Under the pieces are notes generated by a model. That model worked only from the letters and a program-made list of their open reading frames with translations, ran no database searches and had not been told where the DNA came from. From Narthecium ossifragum (lineage: Eukaryota > Streptophyta > Magnoliopsida > Dioscoreales > Nartheciaceae): a stretch of DNA of 64,000 nt. The translations under genes and the position numbers were made by a program. Every line of letters starts with the position of its first letter. Within the stretch, counting starts at the first letter, position 1. This document shows, in pieces, positions 21,310-32,722 of this stretch. The DNA lies in contig OY986969.1 in the NCBI GenBank assembly GCA_963920575.1, positions 8,925,096 through 8,989,095 on the forward strand, in the 5' to 3' direction.

Positions 21310-23527
21310 ATGCAAGGTAGACGATCCTTAAATACCCCGCTGGAACCTTTGGATCTAGAACTAGAGACCACACTCTGAAAAGCTAGAGCCTTATGTCAAC
21401 AATCTTTGAGTAACTTGCAATCTATTCACGAGCCCTTTGTCACCATGGCTGAACATGAGGGACATGTCATCAACCCTAATGCTAATATGGGAAGGGAGGG
21501 TAATAATAATAACAATGGGGGGATACAACGTGTTCCTTTGAGAAATCACTTCTTGCCCACTGCCTACACTTACACTCCTTTCATTGATCCTCCTGCAATC
21601 ACAGCCTCACACTATGAGATTAGACCCAAAACGATTCAAATGTTACCCCACTTTCATAGTTTAAGCAATGAGGACCCATATGAGCACATTCACAATTTTA
21701 TCGATACCATCGCTACACTAAAAATGAAGAACTTTAATGATGATGCCTTTAAGTTAAAACTTTTCCCCTTCTCTTTGAAAGATAATGCTAAACACTGGCT
21801 TCAATGTTTACCTCCACGCTCAATCACAACTTGGGACCAACTTCAAGAGGCATTTTTAAGGAAATTCTTCCCCATAATTAAAACTGAGAAATTTCGGACT
21901 GAAATCCTTACCTTTGTTCAATATGACGATGAGTCTTTTCATGATGCCTGGGATAGATTTAAAGACCTTTTGAGAAAATGTCCTCATCATGATATTGATA
22001 AGTGGGAATTAACGCATAAGTTTTATAGAGGCCTTAATGAAAGATGTAAAACTAGGGTTGAAGCTTGTTGTGGGGGTATTCCTTTAGATAAAAATGATGA
22101 TGAGCTTTGGAACCTTTATGAACAAATTTCCATTGATTCCCAACAACAATACACAACCCCTAGAAGTCGGCCTATAACTAAAGGAACCTTTGAACTTTCT
22201 GGATTAGAAGCCATTACTGCCCAAATAGCCCTCCTTAACAAAAGTTTTGATAAATTGGAAGTGAGTCAATCACCTGCACCTCCACCATATCAAGATCAAC
22301 CTCAAACATGTGCACTGTGCTCTAGTCTCGAACATCACATTACTGACTGTCCCCTGGCTCCATCGTTTCCTGAATTTGTTCAGGAGCAAGTAAACATGGC
22401 GTATGGTTTCACTAAACCTGAAAATAATCCGTATTCAAATACGTATAATCCAGGTTGGCGAAACCATCCCAACTTTAGCTGGAGACCACCCCAACAGTCT
22501 AGTACTTTCCAAGGACAGAGTAGTTCTTCTAGTGCTCCCACAAATCGGTACCCATCTAGACCTTCTGCAAATCCCAACCCAGGGTACTCTACACAATATC
22601 AACAAGCTACATCTCAACCTCCTCCACAAGCACCTTCTGAGGCGGCTTTAAACACAATCATGAGTACACTTGCCACCATGAATGCTAATATGAATAACAT
22701 GAATGCTAACATGAATAACATGAATGCAAACATGGCTGAGCTTAAGAGCGAAAGTGCTTTGATAAGAAATGATGTTAATTCGCATGCTCAATCTATATCC
22801 AAAATAGAGACACAACTGGGGCAACTAGCTAACACAGTGTATAAGAGAGAAGATGGTCGCTTACCTAGTCAACCTATGACCAATCCTAGGGCCCTACACC
22901 ACATTGATAACCAGAAATTTGAAAGTGCAAAAGCTGTAGTAACCTTAAGGAACGGTAAGCAAGTGGATACACTTCCTGACATTGCCCAGAGCGACGGATC
23001 GCTCTCAGATCCGACCGATCGGAACTATTCCGATCAATCGGGTACTGGACCGACCGATCGGTCTCTGCCCCCACAGCAACTTGATGGTACTCCTAATCAC
23101 GTGGATTCAAATCTAATTGATGAAAATGAACCTGACCCACACACATACACACCTAAAGTGCCTTTTCCTGCGGCCCTTAAGGATCCCTATCCAACTATCA
23201 AAGCTCGAAGAGCTGTAGAGGACGCCCTTGAAATCTTCAAACAGGTCAACATCAACATACCATTGCTTCAGGCCATTCGTCAAATCCCTTCATATGCCAA
23301 ATTTCTTAAGGATCTGTTCACTCATAAACGCCAGACAAAACCCAACAGAGACAAGAAAATCCTTTTACCTGAACAAGTCAGTTCGATTTTGAGACATGAC
23401 ACACCACCCAAACTAAAGGACCCTGGTACCCCTACCATACCATGTTGCATAGAAGACTACCAGATTGATGGGGCCCTTCTTGACCTAGGAGCCAGTGTTA
23501 ACATTTTGCCCTATTACCTTTATAAGG
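21310..23527 (+). pseudogene. Athila-1 gag and protease N-terminal part
   Basis: The reading begins at ATG 21310 ([16 protein letters not shown]), matching the start of the intact gag of Athila-2. A TGA at 21376 replaces what is CGA in Athila-2. The rest is open to the nested insertion. Visible parts: the gag capsid region ([16 protein letters not shown], then WDQLQEAFLRKFFP), a CCHC knuckle (CALCSSLEHHITDC, about 22310), an N-x-M repeat tract, then the aspartic protease (LLDLGASVNILPYYLYK). The gag forms the particle and the protease cleaves it. The coding sequence also carries four ccgaccgatcgg-like motifs at 22985-23065, translated as repeated PTDR-type phrases. Confidence 0.9.
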
Positions 23528-24596
23528 TGTAAGGAATCATGTTAAGATTCCATATTAGTTGGCAAATTTTGTTGATTTAATATTTAAATTAGCTAGATTG
23601 GATATATGGTTCATACAAGACTAATTAAAGGCAAATTAAATTAAGTGGGATCAAATTGACTCAAGTCACATCAAGTTTGATCAAGTTAATATCAAGATTT
23701 AATCGCTGACATTGGATTGGAGGGAAGCGGAATCAAATGGTGGATATCATCATGCTTAGTTGGCTTGAAAACCTTAATTGCTTTATTTAAACACCACTTG
23801 GAATTTGGCTTGGTGGCTCTCTCGGCGGCGACGAAGAACAGAGAAGATTGAGAGAGAGGATGTCGTGGCGGTTGGAAATAAAATAGCGGATCTGAGCTTT
23901 GGTGTGGCGGCCAAGCAACAGGGAGAGTGAAGAGATCTGGGCGGCCAAAGAAATTAGTAGAGAGAGAAGAGGGCGGCAGCCAAGGTACGGAAGAGAGACC
24001 CGGCTGTGGAGAAAAAGAGAGAGAAAGAGAGAGACCCGGTAGTGGAGTTGACCGGAGAGAGAAAAGATAGAGAGGAAAGAGAAGTAGAGAGAGGAGAGCC
24101 ACGGAAGTGAGAGAAGGGAGAGAAGAAGAGAGTTGACCGGGTGAGAGAAAAGGAAATCTTTGACCGGCTAAGGAAGAGGGAGAGAGATCCGGGCGGCAGA
24201 GAGAGAGAATAAAAGAAAAGAGAGAGAGGTTGCGTTGACCGGTTGTGTGAGAAATGAGCAGCCGTGGAGAGAGAGAGAGCCGTAGAAGAGAGAGAAGAGT
24301 TGAAGATGGTGTGAAGGCGATTCATCCAGAAAATAAGAGTTGCGAACTGTGTTTCGAGAAGTCGAGCAAGTTCCAAGACGACATGTGTACGCGAGGAGTC
24401 GGTATAACTTGTGTAAACGGTACTCTTGTTTTTTAGTGGATTGGTTTCACCTGGTCCTGCAGTGGACCCGTGGTTTTTTCCCGTGAGGGTTTTTCCACGT
24501 TAAAAATCGGGTGTCTCTTGTTTCTTGCGTATTTAATTCCCTGCTTATATCTGCTTTCGTATTTTTCGGGTAATTCGTAGGGCCTATTTAATTTCA
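23528..24596 (+). mobile_element. 5-prime LTR of the gag-only element
   Basis: 1069 bp, starting tgtaagg and ending atttca. A GA-rich purine tract (about 23945-24330) differs in length from the 3-prime LTR. TATA-like tttatttaaac lies near 23785. The next bases, attggtatcagagccg, are the initiator-Met primer site. Confidence 0.9.
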
Positions 24597-24679
24597 ATTG
24601 GTATCAGAGCCGTACTTTCTATAATTGCTAGACTTTAAGGCTAGAAGACTGAAAGTGATCCTAGCGACATATAGCACCC

Positions 24680-26632
24680 ATGAATTTACCCCGAGAAGGA
24701 GGGTCTTCTGTTAGACCACCTTTATTTGATGGTTCTAATTATGCCTATTGGAAAGCCCGTATGACCATTTTTCTAAGATCCCTTGATGATAAAATTTGGA
24801 TGTATGTTGTGTTAGGCTGGACTCACTCTACTATTACTATAGATGATGTGACTGGTCCAAAACTATTTACTTCCTGAGATAAGAAGGAATTGGAAGAGAG
24901 TGGATGGAATAATAAAGCAATGAATGCTATTCATAGTGCTTTGACTGTTCAAGAGTTTAGGAGAGTTTCCACATGTACGGTTGCTAGGGATGCCTGGCGC
25001 ATACTTGAAGTTACCCATGAGGGTACCTCCTCTGTTAAAATTGCTAAGCTTCAGCGTCTTATTACTTCTTTTGAACTTCTGCGTGTGGATGAGCATGAAT
25101 CTTTTGATCAATTTTATGCTAAGTTGAGTGATATTGTTAACTCTTGTCATAATCTTGGTGAACCTATGTCTAAATTCAAAATTGTTAGAAAGATTTTGAG
25201 GTCTCTGCCTGAAAGATTTAGGCCTAAAGTTACTGCTATTGAGGAAAGTAGGGATATTGATAACACTGATGTTGATGATCTTGTTGGTGCACTGCATACC
25301 TATGAGACTACCTTTGAGCGTCCTAGAAAACAGAAAAATCTTGCTTTAAAGGTTAATAGAAATTCTGACAGTGAGTCTAGTGATTCTGAGGAGATGGCAG
25401 TGTTGACCAAGCGTCATAAGGAGATTATGAGAAAGAAAAATCTAAAAACCTTAATGCTAGATCAAGGCAAGAACAATAGAGAATTTTCTAAAAGCTCTAA
25501 TGATAGAAAAACTGATGGAAAGTTTGAAAGGAAATCTCATGCTAAGACAGTGATGTGCTATGAGTGTTATGGAATGGGGCACATTGCTAAGGACTGTCCT
25601 AGTAAAAATGATACTAGAAACAATGACAAAAGAGGTAAAGCTTTGAAAGTGACTTGGGATGACACTGATTCTTCTGACTCTAATGAGGATGAGTATGAGT
25701 ATGATGATTCGAATAATTTTACTGCTTTTCCTGCTATTATTAATGATGCTTATTGTTCTATTGATGACATTGATTCTGAGTCTGATGATGATTTAGTTGA
25801 TAAAGATGTTGAGACTATTCGTGCCCTATATAGAAAAGTCAATAATGCTTACAATGATTTGGCTGACAAGTATGATGAGCTAAAAAAATCTAGATCTGAA
25901 TTGAAAAGTAAGCTCAAAGTTTCGGATAAAGAAAGAGTGGTTATTGAACTTGAGATGACTAAAGCAAAATTTGAAAATGACTATCTTCGAGTTGAACTTG
26001 AAAAATGCCGAAAAGACTTGCATGATTCTGAAGTGTCAATAACTGAACTAGTTGATAAAGTTAAATCTTCTGAAGAAAAACTCAATGCTTCTAATCAATT
26101 GGTCGAAAAGATGAATGCAGGTACACAAAAATTGGATGAAATATTGGGAGCTCAAAGGACCAGCCCTGCAAAATTTGGATTGGGCTATGTTGGTGAGTCC
26201 TCTAATTCTAGAGGCAAATGTAAACTAAACTCCCCCATAGTTAAGTTTATTAGAGCTGAAAATGCTTTACCTACTACGAGGGTTTCTTCTCATGCTATGC
26301 CTAAAAGAAAATTTCCTACTTGTCATTTTTGTGGTAAAGTAGGACATATTAGGCCTTTGTGCTATAAGCTTATTGGGTTTCCTACTTCTATGAATTTCAC
26401 CAAGCATGTGCCTGTGAGGCAAACTCAGTACTTTCATAACAGGTTTCCTACTACTTTTAATTCAAATTCTTTCTGCATGCCTGTTATGCGTAACTATATT
26501 AGTTATGTGAAACCTACGAAAACGAGGTCAATTTGGGTTAGGAAGAGTGACTTGAGAGGCTCAATATCTAATTCTGTCATACATACCCCTGATGTCTGTA
26601 GGACCGCTCAAGGGGTGTCTATCATTGATTGA
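24680..26632 (+). pseudogene. Gag of the gag-only element, one stop
   Basis: About 650 codons in a single frame from ATG 24680, with one TGA at 24875-24877 that looks like TGG changed by G-to-A. Residues 10-200 are the copia Gag (UBN2/DUF4219) region (FDGSNYAYWKARM, then AWRILEVTHEG, then LPERFRPKVTAIEE). A CCHC knuckle CYECYGMGHIAKDC lies at residue 293. An acidic stretch follows, then a long coiled coil (about 375-490), then a second knuckle CHFCGKVGHIRPLC at residue 548. Two knuckles separated by a coiled coil is the Sirevirus Gag layout. It would package RNA in particles supplied by a related autonomous element. The C-terminus ends in new sequence where protease would normally follow. Confidence 0.9.
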
Positions 26633-28010
26633 TGTCCTCATCTGGCCATAGACTAGGCTGTATTAATGCTTATAATTGCCCAGTCTATGCTATTTTTCGT
26701 TTTTTTTTGTGTTTCGTGTGTAGTTTGCTTTACGAGTATATATATATAATAATAATAATAATAAATATATTTTGGGTCCGTGATTGCATAAATGATAAAC
26801 ATACCTTATATCTGAAAACTTTTTGTCATCTTTAGGATAGATGTGCGTAGAATTGATGGTCTTGTGGCGGTACTCGAATTTTGATACTTATTTTCTGGAC
26901 ATTCAATTCATGATATTTAATCTAGTGCACAACTTTTGTATGTGGTGCCTTGCTCACAACCTTGTGGATAGAAAATCGGGTTACCATCCTTGTATCATTT
27001 TAAATCGCCCGTCCTATTATGTTCACATTTTATGGGGACTGAATCTCTTAGGGGTGATAATCTTAAGACAAGCCCCTACTGCTATGTGCTAAGGCTAACC
27101 CTATTTGTATGTGGAAAAGGCTGCCGGGAAATGAGAGCGAAGCTTCCCATTGTGTGAATGTGCAATGATCACTTCACTTGTTATTAAAAAAAAAGGCAAA
27201 AAAAAGGAAAAAGGGAGAAGGCTGCCTCCCCATGAGTGAAGCCGTCACAATACTATTAGGGTCTTTTACACTGATCATGAAGGGTTTTGGCTTGAGTTTA
27301 GAGTCCTTATTAGTCAAGGTCTCCATAATCTACGTGCAATCCCCTGGTCGATAACCCGAGTTTTTATTTTTCAAGTAGTTGTGGACATTGCATTATGTAT
27401 TTGAAAGTCACACACACTCATGATTGGTTGTCCACTATATGTATCAATTTTCTGAGTATTTTGTCCTATGACGATTTATTCTTATGCATACTATGTCTAT
27501 GTGATGATTGAAAAGTGATTCAGTATTTGGTTGAGGCAATGTTTATTCTTACTGCATATAAGGCTTGTACTCAAGAGAATTCTATTTTTTTCTAAGTCCA
27601 GTTAGCAACTCTCATGATTTGGACTGTTCTGCGTCATTTCTGTCTTCTGTGCTGGATTTTATCCCCAGTTTTCCTTCCTTTTATTATTTCTTGTGCCCCT
27701 TTGGTCAATCTGTGACAAAATAGGGGAGTAGTATATTATAGTATATGTTACTGAATATGTTGCTGATTTGAGGGGGAGCTGAATATATATATTATGCTTA
27801 ATGTTGCTAACTTGAGGGGGAGCTGAATATATATATATTATGCTTAATTGAATTTATCTTCACTATGCATTTCACTGGTATTATTGTGTGATGCATATGC
27901 AGGTGACAGGTTTTTATTAGTTCTTGTATTGAACCATATTATGATTGTTCTTAGTTTGCGTTTTGTATTCAGCTTTATGGTTTTGTCACAAAATTGCCAA
28001 AGGGGGAGAT
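26633..28010 (+). other. non-coding interior of the gag-only element
   Basis: No pol domain is visible in 1.38 kb on either strand. Near 27764-27849 a segment of about 45 bp containing gagggggagctgaatatata is tandemly duplicated, giving two polypurine-tract-like runs 170-250 bp before the true tract at 27998-28010. Simple (ta)n and (aat)n runs occur near 26739-26768. Confidence 0.75.
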
Positions 28011-29116
28011 TGTAAGGAATCATGTTAAGATTCCATATTAGTTGGCAAATTTTGTTGATTTAATATTTAAATTAGCTAGATTGGATATATGGTTCATACA
28101 AGACTAATTGAAGGCAAATTAAATCAAGTGGGATCAAATTAACTCAAGTCACATCAAGTTTGATCAAGTTAATACCAAGATTTAATCGCTGTCATTGGAT
28201 TTGAGGGAAGCGGAATCAAACGGTGATATCATCATGCTTAATTGGCTTGAAAATCCTAATTACTTTATTTAAACACCACTTGGAATTTGGCTTGGTGGCT
28301 CTCTCGGCGGCGACGAAGAACAGAGAAGATTGAGAGAGAGGATACCGTGGCGGTTGGAAATAAAATAGCGAATCTGAGCTTTGGCGTGGCGGCCGAGCAA
28401 CAGGGAGAGTGAAAAGATCTGGGCGGCCAAAGAAATTGAGTAGAGAGAGAAGAGGGCGGCAGCTAAGGTACGGAAGAGAGACCCGGCTGTGGAGAAAAAG
28501 AGAGAGAAGAGAGAGACCCGGTAGTGGAGTTGACCGGAGAGAGAAAAGATTGAGAGGAAAGAGAGGAAAGAGAGGAAAGAGAAGTAGAGAGAGGAGAGCC
28601 ACGGAAGTGAGAGAAGGGAGAGAAGAAGAGAGTTGACCGGGTGAGAGAAAAGGAAATCTTTGACCGGCTAAGGAAGAGGGAGAGAGATCCGGGCGGCAGA
28701 GAGAGAGAATAAAAGAAGAGAGAGAGAGAGGTTGCGTTGACCGGTTGTGTGAGAAAAGAGCAGCCGTGGAGAGAGAGAGAGAGCCGCAAAAGAGAGAGAG
28801 AAGAGTTGAAGATGGTGTGAAGGTGATTTATCCACAAAACAAGAGTTGCGGATCGTGCTTTGAGGAGTCGAGCAAGTTTCAGGACGACATGTGTACGCGA
28901 GGAGTCGGTGCAGAGAGTTCGTCATAACTTGTGTAAAAGGTACTCTTGTTCTTTAGTGGATTGGTTTCGCCTGGTCCTGCAGTGGACCCGTGGTTTTTTC
29001 CCGTGAGGGTTTTTCCACGTTAAAAATCGGGTGTCTCTTGTTTCTTACGTATTTAATTCCCTGCTTATATCTGCTTTCGTATTTTTCGGGTAATTCGTAG
29101 GGTCTATTTAATTTCA
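28011..29116 (+). mobile_element. 3-prime LTR of the gag-only element
   Basis: 1106 bp, nearly identical to the 5-prime copy apart from scattered substitutions and small GA-tract and gaaagagag expansions. The high similarity indicates a fairly recent insertion. Confidence 0.9.
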
Positions 29117-29692
29117 TAAGGAATTTGGGATGGAGGAACTGAAACCGACCTCGGTTGTTTTGCAATTAATTGATAGGTCTATTAAGACCCCTAGAGGTAT
29201 CGTAGAGGCCGTATTGGTTAAGGTGGACAACTTCTTTTTCCCTGTCGACTTTGTCGTCTTGGATATGGAACCCGCTGTTCACTACAGAAACATTGTGCCT
29301 ATCATCTTAGGACGGCCCTTTTTGGCCACTGCAAATGCCAATATTCAGTATCGAACTGGTGTCATGGATGTCTCTTTTGATAATATGCATTTTAAACTGA
29401 ACATCTTTAAGACTACATGTTTGCCTGAGCGTGAGAATGAATGCTTTCGTGTTGATAGTTTGGCTGACTGCTGTGATGATAAATGTCATGTTATAAGGAT
29501 TGATTGATTATCTGAGATTTTGAATGCCTATGCTTCTGATTCTGATGATGATGTTGATTTGAACACCGCACAATCGAAATATGATATCAAAACACACATC
29601 TTGCCCGACCAATCACTCGATCGGAATATTGCGGATATAAAAACTATTTTTGGGATGGTTGAACCCCTTTCACTGCTATTTTTTACTCCACA
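29117..29692 (+). pseudogene. Athila-1 protease C-terminal part and linker
   Basis: The protease frame resumes (EFGMEELKPTSVVLQLIDRS, then [10 protein letters not shown], then [14 protein letters not shown]) and matches the corresponding part of Athila-2. It ends with a stop near 29506, where the acidic linker continues with ASDSDDDVDLNTAQSK in frame until about 29692. A degenerate palindrome (cgaccaatcactcgatcgg, about 29607) lies in this linker, where Athila-2 also has one. The expected RT never follows. Confidence 0.8.
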
Positions 29693-29695
29693 CAT

Positions 29696-30185
29696 GTGAT
29701 AGATACGGGCCAATTGTGTGCTTATTATGCCGACACTCACCTTTGCACAGATGCGACAGTGTATCCTAAGGTTGTGCCACCTCCTCTTTTCTTTATATTT
29801 GCACCATCATCACTGACTTCACCGCTTCTGTTATCTATATTTGACCTTCCACTTCTGGTTCACTCGAATGATAGTTTCACTATTATGGGGGACAAATACT
29901 ATAGACCGTGTTGCAAGATGAAACATGACGATAGGTTGCATTTTATAGCGGGCGGGGGCTCTAGTTCTCTTGTTGGGAGAAAAGGCTTTCTTAGCTTACA
30001 TCATCAACTACTTGATTTACTGTGGGCGTGGGGTTGGTTTCAAACATTATTTGGAGGAAATTGTTCTAAGTGGGGTGATCGATGCTGTCAGATTGACGGA
30101 GCTATGCTATAATTGCATATTTTCGGGAAGTCTAGCGAAAGACATAAAATTACGCGCTTCCTGGGAGACAACCCAGTTTTCATAA
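29696..30185 (+). other. open frames replacing pol in Athila-1, unidentified
   Basis: Two overlapping frames lie here: 29696-30112 (contains LLSIFDLPLLVHSNDSF) and 29970-30185 (contains EKAFLAYIINYLIYCGRG, then VDAVRL-like text). The second ends in ASWETTQFS, which lies in the conserved post-pol phrase (gcgcttcctgggagacaacc) also found after pol in Athila-2. I do not recognise a protein. They may be remains of an env-like or acquired ORF, or filler brought in when pol was deleted. Confidence 0.3.
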
Positions 30186-30289
30186 CTTTTCCTTAGCTTT
30201 CTTAATTTTTAGGATTTTTTCATGATTTTCTTCCATTTTTCCAGCTTTTTCCCGAATTTCCTTTATTTTCCTTGATTTTCCTCTCTCCT

Positions 30290-31080
30290 CCCGTTCTCTC
30301 TTTCTCCAGCGGCTCGTCGTCCCGGCTCATCGGCTCGTCGCCGAGCCGACGACCACCGCCGCCCATCGCAGCATCTCCGGCCATCTCCAACCCCTGAAAA
30401 TACCACCGAGACCTCCGCCAACCTTCCACCGTTTCATCCCCGTCTTCCTCTTCCCTCGACACCCTCTCTTCCGACGCCGGCGAGGCCGTCGGCCATCGTC
30501 TTCACCATCACCCACGCCTGTTCACTGCCGTGTACTACCTCCAGAAACTTCCTTCCACCCCCACGACCCTTCCACCACCATCAAAACTCAACATTGCCGC
30601 CTCTATCTCCGGCGTCCAGCCACCGCGATCTTCACCCCGCCGGCGACCTTCCATCCAGCGTCTGGGAGCCCAATTCCTCAATCAGCTGCCATAGGATAGT
30701 TAGTTGGCCCTCCACGATCCTTCCTAGATCCTTGCCAACCTCGATTGATGTCTGGATCGCCGGAATCAATCTCCGGCCATCACATCCTCCGCGGCGATCA
30801 CCTCCGATCTGTCGCGTATAGGTCCCCATTCTTCGATCAGACCACCTTGGAGATATCCTTGGGCTTCCACGACTCCATACCCACCCTTCCCGTCCTTCGG
30901 CGAAGCCATTTCATCGTTGACCCATCGCCGGCGAGCTTTCAGCCGTCCATTCTTCTAGGATGTGATCCACGTACTCCAAAGTTCCTATTTTCAATCCGAG
31001 CGTACAGATCTTCGATCAGGACCATGTTGAGCATTCTTTGATCTGCTAGACATCCTAGAGCAAACTCCTGTGTGTTCGTT
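30290..31080 (+). other. GC-rich island of Athila-1, conserved in Athila-2
   Basis: A sharp GC-rich block with many short frames, gene-like in composition (ccggcgtccagccaccgcg and similar). Parts match the reverse strand of 37400-38060 in Athila-2 (for example the ggcgagctttcagccgtcc phrase), so it is a family feature rather than a recent capture. No domain recognised; possibly an old transduced plant gene segment kept as spacer. Confidence 0.5.
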
Positions 31081-31231
31081 TCTCTTTATTTTCGCCGATC
31101 TCGAACTCCAATTTCGCCGCGCGTGCGCAACCGTGGGTGAGATGTACAGTTTTGCAGATGATAACTGATGGTTGCTCTGCTTTGATATTTTGGTTATTTA
31201 TTTCCTTATATGTGATGTCTAGAATATTATT

Positions 31232-31555
31232 TTGATATATTATCTCCTTTACTATTTATTTGTACATGTTATATTTTTGTGTGGCGAATGCTTGTACAGA
31301 TTAATATATCATGAAAATACAAAGGAGACTCTGCCGAAATTTTCAATGATTCTAATACCTTTTTGGGCTTTTATTGTTATATTTGATCTTTTTGGAAAGG
31401 TATCTATTTTTGTGACAGATTATGGTGGGGAAGGCAGTCTTTATTCAATGACGGCGGTGCCTAAATTTACATTGGAAGAGGGAGAAAAACTATTTTTGCG
31501 GCGTTTATTATGGTTATCTCTACCCTTTTTTCCTTGCTTTATTTTTATGGCTTAG
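31232..31555 (+). other. small hydrophobic ORF before the Athila-1 3-prime region
   Basis: 107 codons with hydrophobic runs (YLLYYLFVHVIFLCG, then LIPFWAFIVIFDLFG, then LWLSLPFFPCFIFMA) compatible with two to three membrane segments. Athila-2 has a related frame at 37263-36997 on the reverse strand. Position after pol is where Athila elements may carry env-like sequence, but length and conservation are too small to call it that. Confidence 0.3.
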
Positions 31556-31559
31556 TGTA

Positions 31560-32722
31560 ATTGGGGACAATTACATTTAAGTTGGGGGTAGCATTCATAA
31601 ATTTCATGCTTATATTTTTCTGATAACCAACTTTATACACCCTTGAGTTATGTCATGAGAATGAAATTGTGATATTTATTGATGAAAGATGCTTGATTTA
31701 GAAATATATTTTATGATTAATTCTGATATCATATGTGATATAAGAAATAGCTAAATTTTTGCTATGCATGATATATTTCTATACTTCAACACTTTTGCCA
31801 CGAATTAAGGATGATTTGACATATCCTAATGCACATGTTCACTTCCACATGTTGATGAGTTGAAATTAGATTCTAAGCATGATACTATGATAGAATTATG
31901 ATCATATGCTATGTTACATGAAAAATATGCAATTGAAAAAAAAGAGCTTTATATGCAAAAAGGGTTTCATACTTAGTAACCGGGCAATGAGCCTAACAAG
32001 GTGTGTTGTTCGCGTAAAACAGTTGAAATTCTTGAAAAATGACTAGTTATGATTTGTAGCCTTCATGGTTTGAGCATTAGAGTCTGAAGAGTGTTCTATA
32101 CTTAGTGCCCTAAAACCGTCTGGCTTGGGAGTCACTGGCTTGAACCTCGTTACATGGACCATGAAGAAAGCTTAAGAAATCATAACATTGCACATGTCAT
32201 ATATGAAAAAAAAATGAGAAAAAAAGATTGCAAATTAGTGAATGAAAATATGTACTTGGCCAAGTTCGTATTCTTGAATGGTTGAAGTGTTTGGATATAA
32301 TTGATACTTTGAGACATGTGAAACCCTTTTCACACACAGAAGTGTTAAAGTTGTTCTTAATTGTAGTTAAATATGTTGAAGTGTTGGAAATATGTTTGGC
32401 ATGCATTAATTTGCTATTGTTTTATCTTGCTATAGGTAAAAGAATATATTCATGGATATGATTTCTATTTCATGCATTAAAGTTTATGAGTATTGTGATT
32501 AATTTTTAATGATATATTCAAGGGTTGTATAGATGTTTGTGGGTATCATCCCTGAAAACCCTCAGGAGACTATAACTCCTCCACTGGAGTAACCCAGGGG
32601 TTTAAAGGCTTGTTGCACATGCTAAGTGCAATCGTGCGACCTACGAAAGTGGTTAGTTAGATTTATTGCTTTCTTTTTATCTTTTCTTTGTTCGAGGACT
32701 AGCAAAGTGTAAGTTGGGGGTG
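31560..32722 (+). other. Athila-1 3-prime untranslated region with two polypurine tracts
   Basis: The terminal tract aagttgggggtg (32711-32722) touches the 3-prime LTR. A second copy, taagttgggggtag, lies at 31578-31591. Athila-2 has the same arrangement. A phrase ttagtaaccgggc (about 31974) paired with gttcgcgtaaaac (about 32009) is also shared with Athila-2, where it occurs twice. No gene is visible. Confidence 0.7.

Larger units (their letters stand above)
23528..29116 (+). mobile_element. gag-only Sirevirus-like copia element (TR-GAG type) nested in Athila-1
   Basis: It has two LTRs (23528-24596 and 28011-29116), both tgtaaggaatcatg ... tttaatttca, with target duplication taagg on both sides (23523-23527 and 29117-29121). 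The primer-binding site ttggtatcagagcc follows the first LTR, and the polypurine tract caaagggggagat precedes the second. The interior encodes only a Gag; there is no protease, integrase, RT or RNase H in the 1.4 kb after it. Plant elements with this design are known as TR-GAG. It lies exactly inside the protease codons YLYK/EFGM of Athila-1, in the same orientation, so it is younger than Athila-1. Confidence 0.9.

Noticed and set aside
23692..24376. Reverse-strand frames rich in leucine and serine in both LTRs of the gag-only element
   Set aside because: They are translations of a GA-rich purine tract repeated in both LTRs (also 28216-28925) and have no domain or start context.
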